From assembly GCA_010015745.1 (NCBI GenBank), contig ML978200.1:62001-126000 (forward strand): a stretch of DNA of 64,000 nucleotides, given 5' to 3'. Shown one piece after another: positions 1 through 11,705 of this stretch. The stretch comes from Setomelanomma holmii (taxonomy: Eukaryota > Ascomycota > Dothideomycetes > Pleosporales > Phaeosphaeriaceae). The first letter of the stretch is position 1. Every line of letters starts with the position of its first letter. A model generated the notes under the pieces. It was not told where the DNA came from and ran no database searches. It saw only the letters and a program-made list of their open reading frames with translations. Made by a program: the position numbers and the translations under genes.

Positions 1-330
1 AGAGGAAGTGATCGGATCATGAACTTGATAATCTGCACGGTTCTGACTGACGCTGAAGGCGTTTGGAGCAGCCCACTGCATGGACTCTGGTTCGTCGAGG
101 CTCATGGCTGTTGGCGAGGCCTGCTTAGTTTGAAATGGGGCAAATTCGAGTTTGGTATTCGCGGTGAACGAGGTTTGCAAGAACGAGGTTGGGGGAGTAG
201 AAGATAGTGGGTCCTGGGCTTGAGGCGGTGGCGATGCACAGAATACGTCTCTGGAGGACCGGGAGCCGCCTCCGAGGCCGCCAACAAGATCCATGGAGAG
301 CGGCATCTGGGGCGACGGTGGATGTGGCAT
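1..330 (-). CDS. N-terminal fragment of a Ser/Pro-rich protein, runs off left edge
   Basis: The minus strand is open from an ATG at 330 down to position 1 (110 codons) with no stop, so the gene continues outside the window. It begins MPHPPSPQMPLSMDLVGG and then is rich in Ser, Pro, Thr and Gln with a short poly-Gly patch, which suggests a disordered N-terminus such as is common in fungal regulators. A second in-frame ATG lies at 306. No domain is visible in this part and I do not recognise the family. The gene is judged real because the composition is coding-like and the frame stays open to the edge. Confidence 0.5.
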   Translation of the reverse strand, partial: MPHPPSPQMPLSMDLVGGLGGGSRSSRDVFCASPPPQAQDPLSSTPPTSFLQTSFTANTKLEFAPFQTKQASPTAMSLDEPESMQWAAPNAFSVSQNRADYQVHDPITSS

Positions 331-1635
331 ACTTGTTGAGCTGTCGAATTTTGATAAGCTCAAAGAGTATGAGTAGCGAGCGTATGGATGTAGACTACGC
401 AATATCGCGCGACAACACTGCCTGTGAAACCAAAGGATTAACAAGACCAAGATAGGACAGACGATCTGGAGCGATGCCAGAACAAGTGAAGCGACCGTTG
501 AGACATTTAGATGATCCGACAGCCCCCATGGACGGGGATTGGGTGGAGAGAGCTCTCATTGTCACCCGGGTGCCTGCCGCTATGCACATGCAGGCTAGGC
601 GCAGTTGCTCTCCAGAATGGCAAACAAGAATTCGACAGATCTGATGTAGAGAAGCAGAGGCCACCAAGACAACTACTGGGCTGTGTCACGAGGGCAGATA
701 CCGGACATTTCATTGCTTCCCAGCCCGAGCAGAGCCAAGGTGCTTGTAGTAACTGCAACATCCCTGGTCGTAATTGTGGCACAGGATGTCATGTCGTCCA
801 TTTGGGGCGGTAGTGCAATGGCAGTGGCAGACGGGTTGGTGCATAGTGCCCAGACCACCTTGCAACACTGAGAAGCGCATCATCTAGAGCGGAAGGTCGC
901 CTTGTCTCCCGTCTTCCATGCATGACTTCCAGAAAAAGACAACGAAAGCCGTTGCGTGTACGGTGACGGAGCCTGAAAGCACGGGCTGGCACAGTCTTCA
1001 AAGTTCAGCGAAAACAAAGAGTATTCGAGACAAGCTGCATGGTGGGCCAGTAAGCCTCTACAAGTGAGCCGTCAAGTTCACGTGCAAACAATCCCAAAGA
1101 GGTGAATTAGCGGCTAGAAGGCGGGAGCGCGGACATCCAACCAGACGCAATCTGCGTGCAACGATACAGAAACGAGCAACCGTTTGGGTCAGGCCCACTG
1201 CAGCATGTAGCACAGTCCTTTCTTTGCAGCCTTACACTCCGGTGAAGCTTTGTTACAATGAGCCCGCAGCAGCGGTTGATTGTTCGTGATTGGCTGGAGA
1301 ATGGTAAGGTTGTCCGACACCGCTCAACCAGATCGATACACCGCTAGCAGTGACAGGAGTGACAACACGCACACACGGCGATGAGCAGCGTGGTTGGCAG
1401 ATTCACTTGGTTGGTGAGGCTGCCGAACGTCACCGCCACGACAGTCGTGGCCACGGCTTATCGCTTGATCGAAAGAGAAGGACATCCTTTGTGTAATGGT
1501 CTTCCTATTGCGACGACGGCTATGAATGTACGAGCCTCGTGTTGTCTTCCAAGTGCAGCAACCGATCATGGTGGAGTGTAGGTAGAGTCCAGATCCAGGT
1601 GGCGCACTAGTGTTCTATCCGTCGCGTGATGAGAA
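331..1635. other. Intergenic, no gene seen
   Basis: About 1.3 kb between the left-edge gene and the 3' end of the cactin gene. Only short overlapping open frames in conflicting directions are present. I see no tRNA, repeat or conserved motif. It would hold the promoter of the left-edge gene and the 3' UTR of cactin. Confidence 0.5.
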
Positions 1636-3414
1636 CTATTTTCGGTAGTAAATCTATGCCATGTCAGGTCGAGCTCTTTTAGGTCTGTAGTGCAATTCGT
1701 ACCTTCTTGAACTGGAAGTGGAGCTGAAGAATGCCCTATGTCGTCGTGTCAGCTATCTGAAGCCAAGCAGGGTCCACACTAGCGCAACGGCTACTGTGGG
1801 GTGTCAGGACATACCTTGTCGAAGCTACTCTTGAACCCGCGCTCTCTTTTGGCGCTGTAGTCCCACTCCTTGTCGATGATGCGGAAGGCAACATCCTCGT
1901 AGGGCGGCCCGGCGACGAACCGAATCAGGCACGTGTCGTCTTCACCGGCTGGGGCGAAGGACTGTCCGCGCTTGCGGCCGTTCTCGCGCTCGATCTTGTA
2001 CGTGGGCGCCTTTGCCTTGTCGATGAGATCTGGGTAGAAGATGTTGAATTTGTAGCCCTGCACTACCTTGGGCGGCGGGTTGTCGTGGTCGTAGTGCGTC
2101 TGGTTGTACTTGTTCCACTCGTAGCCCATCTGAACGCGGTTGAAGTAGCGTGGCTTCCTGGGCTTGTGGTCACCCGCCCATCTTGGTCTGGCAGTCGCAA
2201 CGTCCTCTTCAGCAGTGAAAATTTCCTCGCCCTCCTCTACGCCTCTTGCAACCTCACGCTCGTAAAGCGCCATTGTAGCTTGGGAGTAGTCTTCCTTCTC
2301 GACAGGTGCAAATCTGGATGCGCTTGTCGTGACAGCTTGACTGGTGACCGGCCTACCCTCGCCTACACTGCGATTTTGGGACGCGTTTTGCATGGGCACG
2401 TAGCCAAGTTTATAAATCTTTCGTCGCTCGTGAGCCAAGTCGTCAAGCAAAGTCTTCTCCTCGACCTGTGCAAGCGCTTTGTCCTCCACCCGCAGTTTCA
2501 GGAGAGGCTGAGGGTCCACAGCTGCATCATAAGCGACTATTGTGGGCTTGTCCTCCCTTGACTCATCCGCAGCCTTGAGCATGTCGCAAATCTTGGTCTG
2601 GACGGACGTAGCCGAGTCCTGTTGTTGCCTGCGTAGGGCCAGCAATCGCTCCTTCACAATGTCTTGCGAAACACGCCGCAGCTTTGCCTTGGCCTTCCAT
2701 ACCCGCAGGCTCCGCAGTAGTTGTTCCCAGTAATCGTAGTCGATGGGCTCGTCCGAGTCTAGCTTTTTCTTGACCTGCACCTCGAGCGTCTCTAGCTGTT
2801 CGTATGTTTTGGGTGCGAGCAGTTGGTCAATGTCGGAGGCAACAGAGCTTGTACCGCGTGCTTCAGAGGCGGAGGATCTGGACTTGCGGCGGAGGTCTTT
2901 GCATATTGATTTGAGAGCCTGAAGAAGTCAGTACGGTTAGTGTAGGTGCCGCGACATCACGTACATTCCAGTAGTCTCGATTGCTGCGATTCGGTTCGAG
3001 TGTGAGGTAGTTATCGATTTCCTGTTCCAGGTCCTGCAGGTCCTGGGCGTCCAGGCCCTCAAGAACACCCTCGGGATCCACCACTTCGAGCTCATGGTCC
3101 TCTACTTCATCGTCCAGAATGGCTTTGGTAGGATCCACGAACCGCAGGGTGACTGCCAGCCAGTCGATGGGCTTCGCGCGTCCACCTTTCACGCGCAGGG
3201 CCGCTTTTTTCTTTGCCTGAGCCAAAACGAAGCGGTCTTCGTCTGCAACCCACGCGTCTTCTGCCGCGTTTGCCGTGTTTGCTGACTTCTTCGCAGGCCT
3301 GTCGTATGATCTCGGATCGGCCGAACGCTTCGCAGGAATTGTCGCAGATGGTGCAGCGCGCTGGGGGATGCTGGTTCGTTCATTCCGCCACGGCGGCGGG
3401 TTTCGCGATGCCAT
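1636..3414 (-). CDS. Cactin, spliceosome-associated protein
   Basis: Predicted 534-aa protein, complement(join(1636..1653,1703..1735,1815..2918,2965..3414)). Cactin family proteins bind the spliceosome and support accurate pre-mRNA splicing in the nucleus. The middle domain is recognisable from GGRAKPIDWLAVTLRF and PKTYEQLETLEVQVKKKL across the first intron. The C-terminal cactin domain carries GYKFNIFYPDLIDK, FVAGPPYEDVAFRIIDKEW and, after splicing, GILQLHFQFKK then IYYRK-stop. The last two coding exons are tiny (33 and 18 nt); reading straight through the frame gives a wrong tail (VCPDTPQ). Introns are 46, 79 and 49 nt. The start is the first in-frame ATG; an extra upstream exon starting near 3585-3603 with a GT-AG intron is also possible. 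It is divergent from XLF. Confidence 0.9.
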
Positions 3415-3674
3415 TGTTCGGGTATCTGGCGTGGTGGCAAGAATAAACTGGTTGTCGCGAAATCTTTTGGCAGAGGCTGACCACCCGAGTGACGTACTCG
3501 CGGACCTGCATGCGCGCTAAACCCTGCTCCTTGGCGTCTGCCTCTCACCACGGCGCGCCTCATACGCGACATCACAGGTATTCATGGTCAGCGCGATGTC
3601 CATCCCTTTCGCCTTCTTTTGCTCAGTACACGCGTCGATGATTCACGCATTCACGTCGTGCCTGCCTCGCTGAG
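3415..3674. promoter_or_regulatory. Divergent promoter, cactin / XLF
   Basis: A 260-bp interval separates the two divergently placed start codons, so it must carry both promoters. No specific motif is claimed. A possible cactin 5' exon could use part of it. Confidence 0.4.
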
Positions 3675-5317
3675 ATGTCGTGCTGGCGTGTTCTGCAACT
3701 ATCTGAGCAGCCAGACAGCGAGCACATCCCGCAACTCCTCGTCAAACCAGACTTCCGTGCGAACTCGTACGCAGTGCATGTCACGTGTCTCAGCAACATT
3801 TGGAGCGAAGAGCTAGATGTGAATGGCATCGTGGACCGAGCATCTCAGGAGCAATCGCCAATCGAAGCTAGCAAACATGATACAGCGCAGCTTGCCATTC
3901 TCCTTGAGAATGTAAGGAAACCTCTGGAAGACGCGGATGCTGGCGATGCAGTGTGTCGCATAATTCGCAGCGATAACGACGGCATTACACTGCATGCTAC
4001 CATTAGTCTTCCCAAGCCTCTCGATTCCTTGACGTGGACTTTCTACCTCACCAGGCGCACCTCGATGACACTCAAGAACGAACTCATCATGCCGCTTCTG
4101 ATGACATCCCACATCCAGCATGAGCGTATCGCAAGTCTCGTGTCAGCAATCAAAGACAGGGACCGGGCAATCACTCGACTGGTAGATCAGTACGAGTCAA
4201 GCAATCTGGACCTCGCTGCAGCATTCCCTGTCATTAGTGGCCTGAAGTCAGGAAGAAAAGTGATCAAACGTGAGCAAGCGGCGAAGCACGTACCCGCCCT
4301 GCAGCCCTTTCGCGAAGACGCATTCAAGCAAGAAACGAGTCACTTGGTGGACTCAGATGTCCGTACCCTAGGGCTGTTCCAGCAAGCGCTCTCCGAGTGC
4401 ACGCCCGACGTGCCATCGCAATTGAAATCGAGGGACGGGAATGGAGACTTGAAGTGGTGGGACACTTTGCCTAACCGACTGACCCAGCCGAAAGTCACTG
4501 CAAAGAGCAAAGCCAAACCCGTACCCGTAGTGAATTCTCCTCGGCCGACCAAGATTGTTGCGGCATCAAGCGACGACGAGACAGAGGATGAGTTTGAGAC
4601 ACATGCAAACTTCAATGTAAGTGATGAATGTGAGGAGGAAGCGCTCTGCTCACAGCAACATAGACGCGAAACGTACCTATCGAAGTCCCCAAAGCGCCGT
4701 CATCGTCGCCGCCACCAAAGTCAAGAGGCCCAACGAGCAGTGACGATGACGATCTGGACGCGCCCCCGAAAAGCCAAGGTAGTCAAACAGCTAGTCGCAA
4801 GGTGACGAAGTCATCCGCCCGCACAAAGTCGCCGAGTCCTTCAAGCTCCCCTCCGAAAGTGGTTGCGCCTCCCGCGAAGTCCAAGGTGAAAGGTTTCCGT
4901 ATAGGAGGAAAGGCAAAGAAGGCCCAAGCTGATTCACCACCACCCACCGAAGTTGTACGGGATGCAACACCAGCCACAGACAATGAGCCGCCATTGCCTC
5001 AACAGGGTGCTGATGTTGAAGTAACTCCAAACAAGGTCAAAAGAACTTTCAAGATCGGAGGCAAGGGGCGCACTGGTCAAGCTGGAAGCTCTCAAGTCCC
5101 TCAAATGACCGACCGCACGAGACCTACACATTCTCCCAACGCACAACCTGCGTCGTCGCCCCCACCCATGCCGATGAAGGAAGGAACCTCAGTAGTAAAG
5201 GAGGAGCACGAAGAGACACCAGAAGAGAAGGCAGAGAGGAGAAGAGCTGAATTGAAGCGGAAAACAGAAGAGGCAGCCAAGAAGCAAGCTCAGACCAAGA
5301 AGAAGAGACGGTTTTGA
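3675..5317 (+). CDS. XLF/Cernunnos-like NHEJ factor (Nej1)
   Basis: Predicted 531-aa nuclear protein, join(3675..4616,4664..5317), one 47-nt phase-0 intron. XLF family proteins form filaments with XRCC4/Lif1 and stimulate DNA ligase IV during non-homologous end joining. The N-terminal about 120 residues (MSCWRVLQLSE..., FRANSYAVHVTCLSNIWSE) match the XLF head domain, followed by a helical stalk around residues 130-190 (HIQHERIASLVSAIKDRD). The C-terminal 250 residues are low-complexity, with two repeats FRIGGK / FKIGGKG, an acidic-basic helix (EKAERRRAELKRKTEEAAKK) and a terminal KKKRRF, which resembles the basic-aromatic Ku-binding tail of XLF proteins. Without the intron the frame would stop at 4805. 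Confidence 0.85.
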
Positions 5318-5690
5318 GGAGTTCAGTATCATGAAAAATAGTACTTTGCTATCCTTGATGTCGGTTCGAGATAATGTGCGTGAGACGACAGCTATACATG
5401 CAAAGCGCGCTGTTTTATTCACATGAGTTTCAAGAGACAGACAGTGGATCCTCGAGCGCGAAAGTGCTTTGTGAAAGTACTGATGTTGTCGCGTATCATT
5501 CGCGAACGCGCCTTCCTCCACTCTCACCTGCTGGACCCTGAAAGTCTCCTTCCATGCGCGTTTGTAGACCGCAACTTCCCGCCTTGCCGAACGACCTCAG
5601 AATCATGCCTGCCCTTTAATCGACACCACCTACCTCTATCTGCACTCAACTTGGACTCACACATTGATCTTGCCCTAGTTGTCTATCGTC

Positions 5691-8600
5691 ATGTGCCAAT
5701 ATCGTAAGTAATTTTGTCACTGTCTCCGACTATTTGCTAACACTCCCCAAGACTACATCTACTCTTCGACGTGTCGCCACGCCGACTTTTACAAAGTATC
5801 CTACTGCGACAGGGCGAAAGCAATACGCTTGCCCAGACAGTAAGCCTTTTTGCGGATCACAGGGCCTCGACGTAGCTAACACGAGCAGAGACGGTCATTC
5901 GCCGGACAAAGACAGTGCAAACAACACATCAGACAATCTGCCTGGTCCCTCATCTTCACAGCCACCAGCATTTCCCAAATCCAAGAACAGCTCTTCACAT
6001 TCGCATAGCCAGCATTCTCATAACATGTCAACCCTTACGCACTCTGAACCTGGCGCACCGTTCGCGCAACATATCGTCCCGATGGCCCACGGCGAGCACT
6101 TGCCCGGCAACACCGAGTTGGTTCCTCGCTCGGCAATTAAGGAGGATACCCAGCTTGATGTCGAGTACAATAATTCCCACACCAATTCACTTTTGGACAA
6201 CCTTGGTTATCACAATCTGAGCCTCGATGTAAATCTGGATAGCCATTCTGACCCGTCTAAGGCGGCTGCACACCACGGTAAGACTCCAGAACTGTCGTTA
6301 AATCCGGGCGTGTTGAGATCAGGGCAAGTTCTGACACATCTTCAGGAGTTCACACAGGACACGCGCACGGCTCCAGCACGACGGTGGATCGAAGCATCAC
6401 CACGAACACAAGCACCGCTCGAAGATTGTCTAGTCCCCGCAAGACTCTCCCTACTCAATGGCTCCCTGCGAGCAGCGGGCCCAAACTCGCTACTGCTCAA
6501 CGCGCTAGAGAACGAGTACACAAGAAGGGTTCGGTGAGCGGCTCTCCAGTCGAGGCGAAGATTCTGCGCGGGACGCACAGTTCTGTAGACATGAGCAGGA
6601 AATATGGCGTCGAAACTTCGACATTCTTGACAAAGGAGACGCTCGCCGTGGTTGAGACCGACCTCACATCGCCGTCAAATGCGCACAGTCCTACCAAGCA
6701 ATCATCAACGAAGCCCGCATGGCAGAGCCCGAAAGCTTCAGATCTTCGCCAGAGCCCGCAACAGCCTTCTGTTGCTCTGAAGACATCACCTAGTAGGGCA
6801 ACGATGCTTAGCGCTGCTGCTGCATCGCTTGGGCACAGGCGAGGACCCAGCAGTGTTGCTACCTCAGTAGGAGAATCGGTCTTCCATTCTGCAGCTGGTT
6901 CGCCAATGAAGAGTCCTGCTGGCTTGGTGTCGCCGGTAAGGAGTACTGCTGGCTCAGAACTTAGCTTCAAGTCATCTGCAGAGGTCCTTGAAGACGACGA
7001 GGCCCAGATCCCAAATCTGACATTGGATACTAACAGTGATGATGAGCAGAAGTTTCGAACGACCCACTCATCGACCATGAAAGCGGCAACGGTCGGTAGG
7101 GCCAGCTCGAGTCGGCCGCGATTGAGGCTAGATACTTCAGTAGCCTCAGGACGTCACGAAGCTGGCGGGCAAGGATCGATCTCCGCTACAAGTAGCTCTA
7201 CCACCAGCAATAGTCCACACAGTCCAGCCTCGGCATCTCGCATACCCCGTGCCGCTAGTGGCAGCGCGACGATATCTGCGTGTGGTCCCACCCGCAGCTC
7301 AACCCTCAAGCGAACACAGTCCGTCAAGAAGCTGATCTCGCAGGACTCTACTTATACAGCTACGCATGTATACCAGCCACATGAGGCACAACCATCAAAC
7401 ACAGCCTCTACACGCCATGTCCGCACTGTCAACAGCTCAGGTACTACACCCGTTTTGTCGAGGGAGTCTACGAAAGAAAGAGCGTCAACTCAAGATCAAA
7501 CGCCAACACAGATTCACGCGGCTGACCATCTCTCAGCACAGCACGTTCCAGATATGGCCGATCAGGTCGTGTCCCTTTTGCGCAGGTCAAGCATGGAACA
7601 GTGCCATAAGTCTGTAACTTACAGCAACGAGAGCTGTCCTACGCAGAGCTCACGGGCGTCAAGCATGGCCACAGTCAAAGCTACGCCAGCAGCTCCGGAT
7701 CCAGCTATGATTGACTCTGCTATCGTCTATAGCAGAAAGTCTGGCACTTCTGGTATGACTTTTGATCAGCCATTCTTCAACTCACCGATCATTGTCACGA
7801 TGGCTCACGATTTTGACATAGGTACTCGTGGTTTCGATCACGTTGAGGCTGAGCATGCGTCGCGAATTTCGACTTTCGCGGCGACCGAAGTTCGTTCTGC
7901 TTCGCCTACACGGGGCAGAGCCGAGCAATACAACCCAAATGGTGAGCGCAAAGCAGAGAGCGCGCACTCGATGCAGTCCAGCCTCGGATCCGATCTACGT
8001 GCAACTGCACCCGACTTCATTCCGCGGGCGCAGACAGAGTCAGACTCTGGATATAATGAATCTGCCGTGATCACTCGAATTGACGCTCCCACGGACGTGC
8101 TAGGATCGAAGGCATTTGAGCTTGATATGTATGGCATCCCCTGGTTCTACTACATGAATCAGGTGCAGTTTGCGTACCAGCAAGGCTTTCATAATGGCCG
8201 CATGCGGCCTCCGAAGAAGTCTCACAGGAAGAAGAATCGCTCTCCTGCTATGTCACCAGCCGGTGCCCATCCTTTCACCGATGACACGACCGTCGGAATC
8301 GCAGGAGAATCGAACCAGCAGCGAGTCTCGGACATGCCACCGCCCACTTCAACACTCCCTCTAGCAGAACAACGATCGCGGCAGGAGCGAAAGGACTCAG
8401 TCAGTGGTCGTCACACCCCATCAACGACGAAGCAGGATAACGCCCCGTCCGAAGAAGACCGATCTTACTCCCCATTCGCAGCTCAAAAGGCACTTATTAC
8501 TCAACAGAACGCCCTTCGCAACACTACCAACATACCGCGCGCTCCCAACGTGGACCTGACATCCATTCGCAACGTCGCACTACCTTCGGGACCTGGTATC

Positions 8601-8951
8601 ATGCCGGTACAGAACGGCTACAACACTACTCTGCCTTATCGCGAACATCCCAACTCTCGTCGCAACTACAACCGCAGCGATAACGGCCTCTACAGCTATG
8701 GCGGTCGCGGCATGGTTGGTGTACCGATGCAGAACATTGCGTTCCCGGATCCTATCCCGCCACAAGGTAGACCTGTCGGAGTCCATGGAGGCACGCAAGG
8801 CGAAAACGGGCCTGGACAGAGCACTCAGTGGCACGATTATCGTCAGATCAGTCGCAGCGAGGCTTGCGGCGTGGTCGACATTACTGTCGCTGCCGAGAGA
8901 GCTGGTGGCGATGCTTGTAATGCGTGCGCGCCTGATCATCCTCTCGACTGA
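5691..8951 (+). CDS. Large disordered fungal protein of unknown function
   Basis: Predicted 1031-aa protein, join(5691..5703,5752..5839,5889..6277,6346..8951). The ATG-containing first exon is 13 nt. Splicing gives an N-terminus MCQYHYIYSSTCRHADFYKV, a short Cys/His pattern that I associate with many uncharacterised fungal proteins. The remainder is Ser/Thr/Pro-rich and probably disordered (for example SVFHSAAGSPMKSPAGLVSP). One more ordered segment is seen near residues 770-800, EQ-free and aromatic: DMYGIPWFYYMNQVQFAYQQ followed by a basic KKSHRKKNR patch. Introns are 48, 49 and 68 nt and all join frames exactly. No enzyme motif is visible. The tail after about 8820 could be mis-framed, since its composition changes. 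Confidence 0.65.
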
Positions 8952-9605
8952 AGTTGGTTGTTCTAGATTGACTGGGATCCCAGACGTTGGATAGACACGC
9001 ATTAGTGCAAGTGGCTGCTCACGAGCGACCAAGTGGAGGAAGCGATGAGTATTGGTAGCAATCAGGTTTTTGAAAACATGGATACGTGTAGCATGGCGTT
9101 ATGACTGGACTGGTTGGGGGAAAGGTTATGACTACGAGAAAACGAATAACGAACCCATATTTCCGAATTGAGTTTGCTGTGTGTACAGGTTGCGTGGATA
9201 TTAGAAACTTTCAAGCCTCGACAGTAGGACCGAAGCGGAAGTGCGCTGGCACTTGCGATAAAGAAACAAGCGTCTCAGCAAGTCGACTTTGACGGATGTA
9301 GCCAATCACAATCCTCATGGACCTGAAAATCGATCGACGTAGATTGCGCCGATTCGTCCTTAGTAGATGCGCGATTTCCCTTTGACCTCGGGTCAACCAA
9401 TGATGTCATTTGCCCAGACACCGCGGAGCATTGGCATTGCTGCACTGCCTCGACATCGCCATCAGCTTCTGGGATGTTACAACCATGCCATTCCGATGGC
9501 TTGCACGATGGACTTGCCATTGAAGACAGCATCTTCGACGTGCCTTCATTGCCTTCGCGCAGCGCCGTGAAAGGGAAGCCAGAGTGATTGCCAACTTTCG
9601 TCGAA
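8952..9605. other. Intergenic, no gene seen
   Basis: About 650 bp between the end of the disordered-protein gene and the Trk start codon. Only short overlapping frames. It should hold the Trk promoter. Confidence 0.5.
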
Positions 9606-11705
9606 ATGCCAGATCCGATTGACGAATTACGGAGCCCTCGAAAAGCGAAAGACGACTTTTTACATTACCTTCGCCATGAATTCTCTACGCTCAACTTTTA
9701 TCGCGCGCATATGCTGTACTTTATTGTTGTCATAGCTATTTCTTCCGTCATATTGTATGGTGTCGGCATAGCACGAGGACCAAAGGACTACCGGGATGAC
9801 CATCTCACGTATGTCGACGCTTTATTTCTTTGCACTAGTGCTATGACAACAACTGGTATGTAGCCGGTACTTATGAGTGGTGGCAATGCTGACCATTCGA
9901 CAGGTCTCAATCCCGTAGATCTGAGCGACCTGGGCGGATTCCAGCAAGCAGTATTATGTATCCTTATGATATTGGGGAGTATACCCTTCGTATCAGCATG
10001 GGTGGTCCTCATTCGACGAACATTCTTTCGAAAGAAGATGGCCGATGTGATAAAACACTCACGCACCATGCGAAGACTTGTACAGGATATCGAGCAAAGC
10101 CATCGCCAAGGTGCAGTCGCAAGTACGAGCAGCAGCAGCCCAGCGCCAATTGAAGACACTCGTCAAACGACTAGGGGAAAGAAGATGCGAAGAGATCGAT
10201 CGCCCAAGATGCAGCCCTTATCGAAACGACGCACTTTCCACCATCAGACAGGCTTTGGCTTCATTCCGACTCCGTGGGAGACCAAGCTTGCGCGAAGCTT
10301 CTTCTCGCGTATGTTCGACCGCTTCACGAGCGAGCTGAAGCCTGAGCACCATGACTACTTGAGCTTCAAACCCCATCTGGACTCGAAAGGACGGTTTCTC
10401 GAGCTCAGTGAGCATGACCGGTTGGAACTTGGTGGTGTGGAGTATCGTGCACTTCAAACATTACTCCTCATCTTGGTCGGATATCAGGTGTTTTGGTATA
10501 CCATTGGAACAATTTTCCTGGTACCGTACGCATACCGCGGCGCGACAAAGGCTATTTTGAGAGATGCACAACGCGGCGGCATCAATCCTGGATGGTGGGC
10601 ATTCTTCGCAACAGTCACCGAGTTTTGCAACGGAGGGCTCAATGTCGTCAACTCTAATTTCATACCTTTCAGCGGCAAGCCGTATGTGTTGATTACCGCT
10701 GGCTGTTTGGCATTCTTGGGTCAAACTCAGTTTCCGATCTTCCTTCGGTTGACCATCTGGATCATGAAAAAGATGTGCCCACACGGATCGCGGTTTCGAA
10801 ATACGCTGGACTTTCTACTGCAACATCCACGACGGTGCTTCCTCTATCTCTTTCCTAGCCGAGAGACGTGGTATCTACTCTTTATCCAGATCACCATCGA
10901 TATCACGGCGTGGCTGTGCTTCGAAATCCTTAACATCGGGATGCCAGACGTTGAAGCACTTGAGACCGGTACACGCATTCTCGATGGACTTTTCCAAGCG
11001 ACTGGTCTGCGTACAAGCGGCGCATACATCATCTCGTTCAGCTCACTAGCACCAGCATGTCTTGTCGCATACGTCATCATCATGTACATCTCTTCTTACC
11101 CGATGGTGCTGACATTGCGCAAAACAAACACATACGAGGAACGATCTATCGGCCTCCAGGAGCACGATAGCAGTGCCGCTGGCATCGCTTCACACCTCCA
11201 GAAGCAACTCGCCTACGATATCTGGTTCCAGTTCCTAGCGTTTTTCCTGGTATGTATCATCGAGCGCGGGCACATTCTCAGACAAGATCCCGGCTTCACA
11301 GAGTTCTCAATATTATTTGAAGTCACATCTGCATATGGCACTGTTGGCTTGAGCACAGGTATACCAGGTCAAGACTACAGTCTCTGCGGCTCATTCGCCA
11401 GCCTTAGCAAAGTGGTCATGCTATTCGTCATGGTGCGAGGCCGACATCGCGGATTACCACTGGCGATTGATCGGAGTATATTACTGCCTGGAGAAGATTT
11501 GATGCGCCGTATGGACAATGGGTATAGTGAACAAGGTATTCTGTCAGTGGAAGAGGTACAGGAGCTGAGAGAGAATATTGAGCAGAGCGGTGCGAAAGGG
11601 ACGGGCACGGCCATGGACGAGCAAGATCCTGAACGGAGGAGAGTTGCAAGAACGAGAAGTGGAGATGAGACGAATGAGGCAGGAGTGACTGCACGCACGG
11701 ATTGA
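9606..11705 (+). CDS. Trk-type potassium transporter
   Basis: Predicted 683-aa plasma-membrane protein, join(9606..9855,9904..11705), 48-nt intron. Trk/HKT proteins have four membrane-pore-membrane units, each with a selectivity-filter Gly. All four are visible: SAMTTTG|LNPVDLS (formed across the splice), TEFCNGGLNVVNSNF, FQATGLRTSGAYIIS and FEVTSAYGTVGLSTG. Hydrophobic spans include YFIVVIAISSVILYGVGIA, LLILVGYQVFWYTIGTIFLV and YDIWFQFLAFFLVCII. The long basic, Ser-rich loop between the first and second units (about residues 130-240) is the usual fungal feature, here shorter than in yeast Trk1. The start is the ATG at 9606; the frame is open a little further upstream without another ATG. The C-terminal cytosolic tail is acidic and disordered. 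Confidence 0.93.

Noticed and set aside
2085..2561. 158-codon plus-strand frame
   Set aside because: Antisense shadow of cactin.
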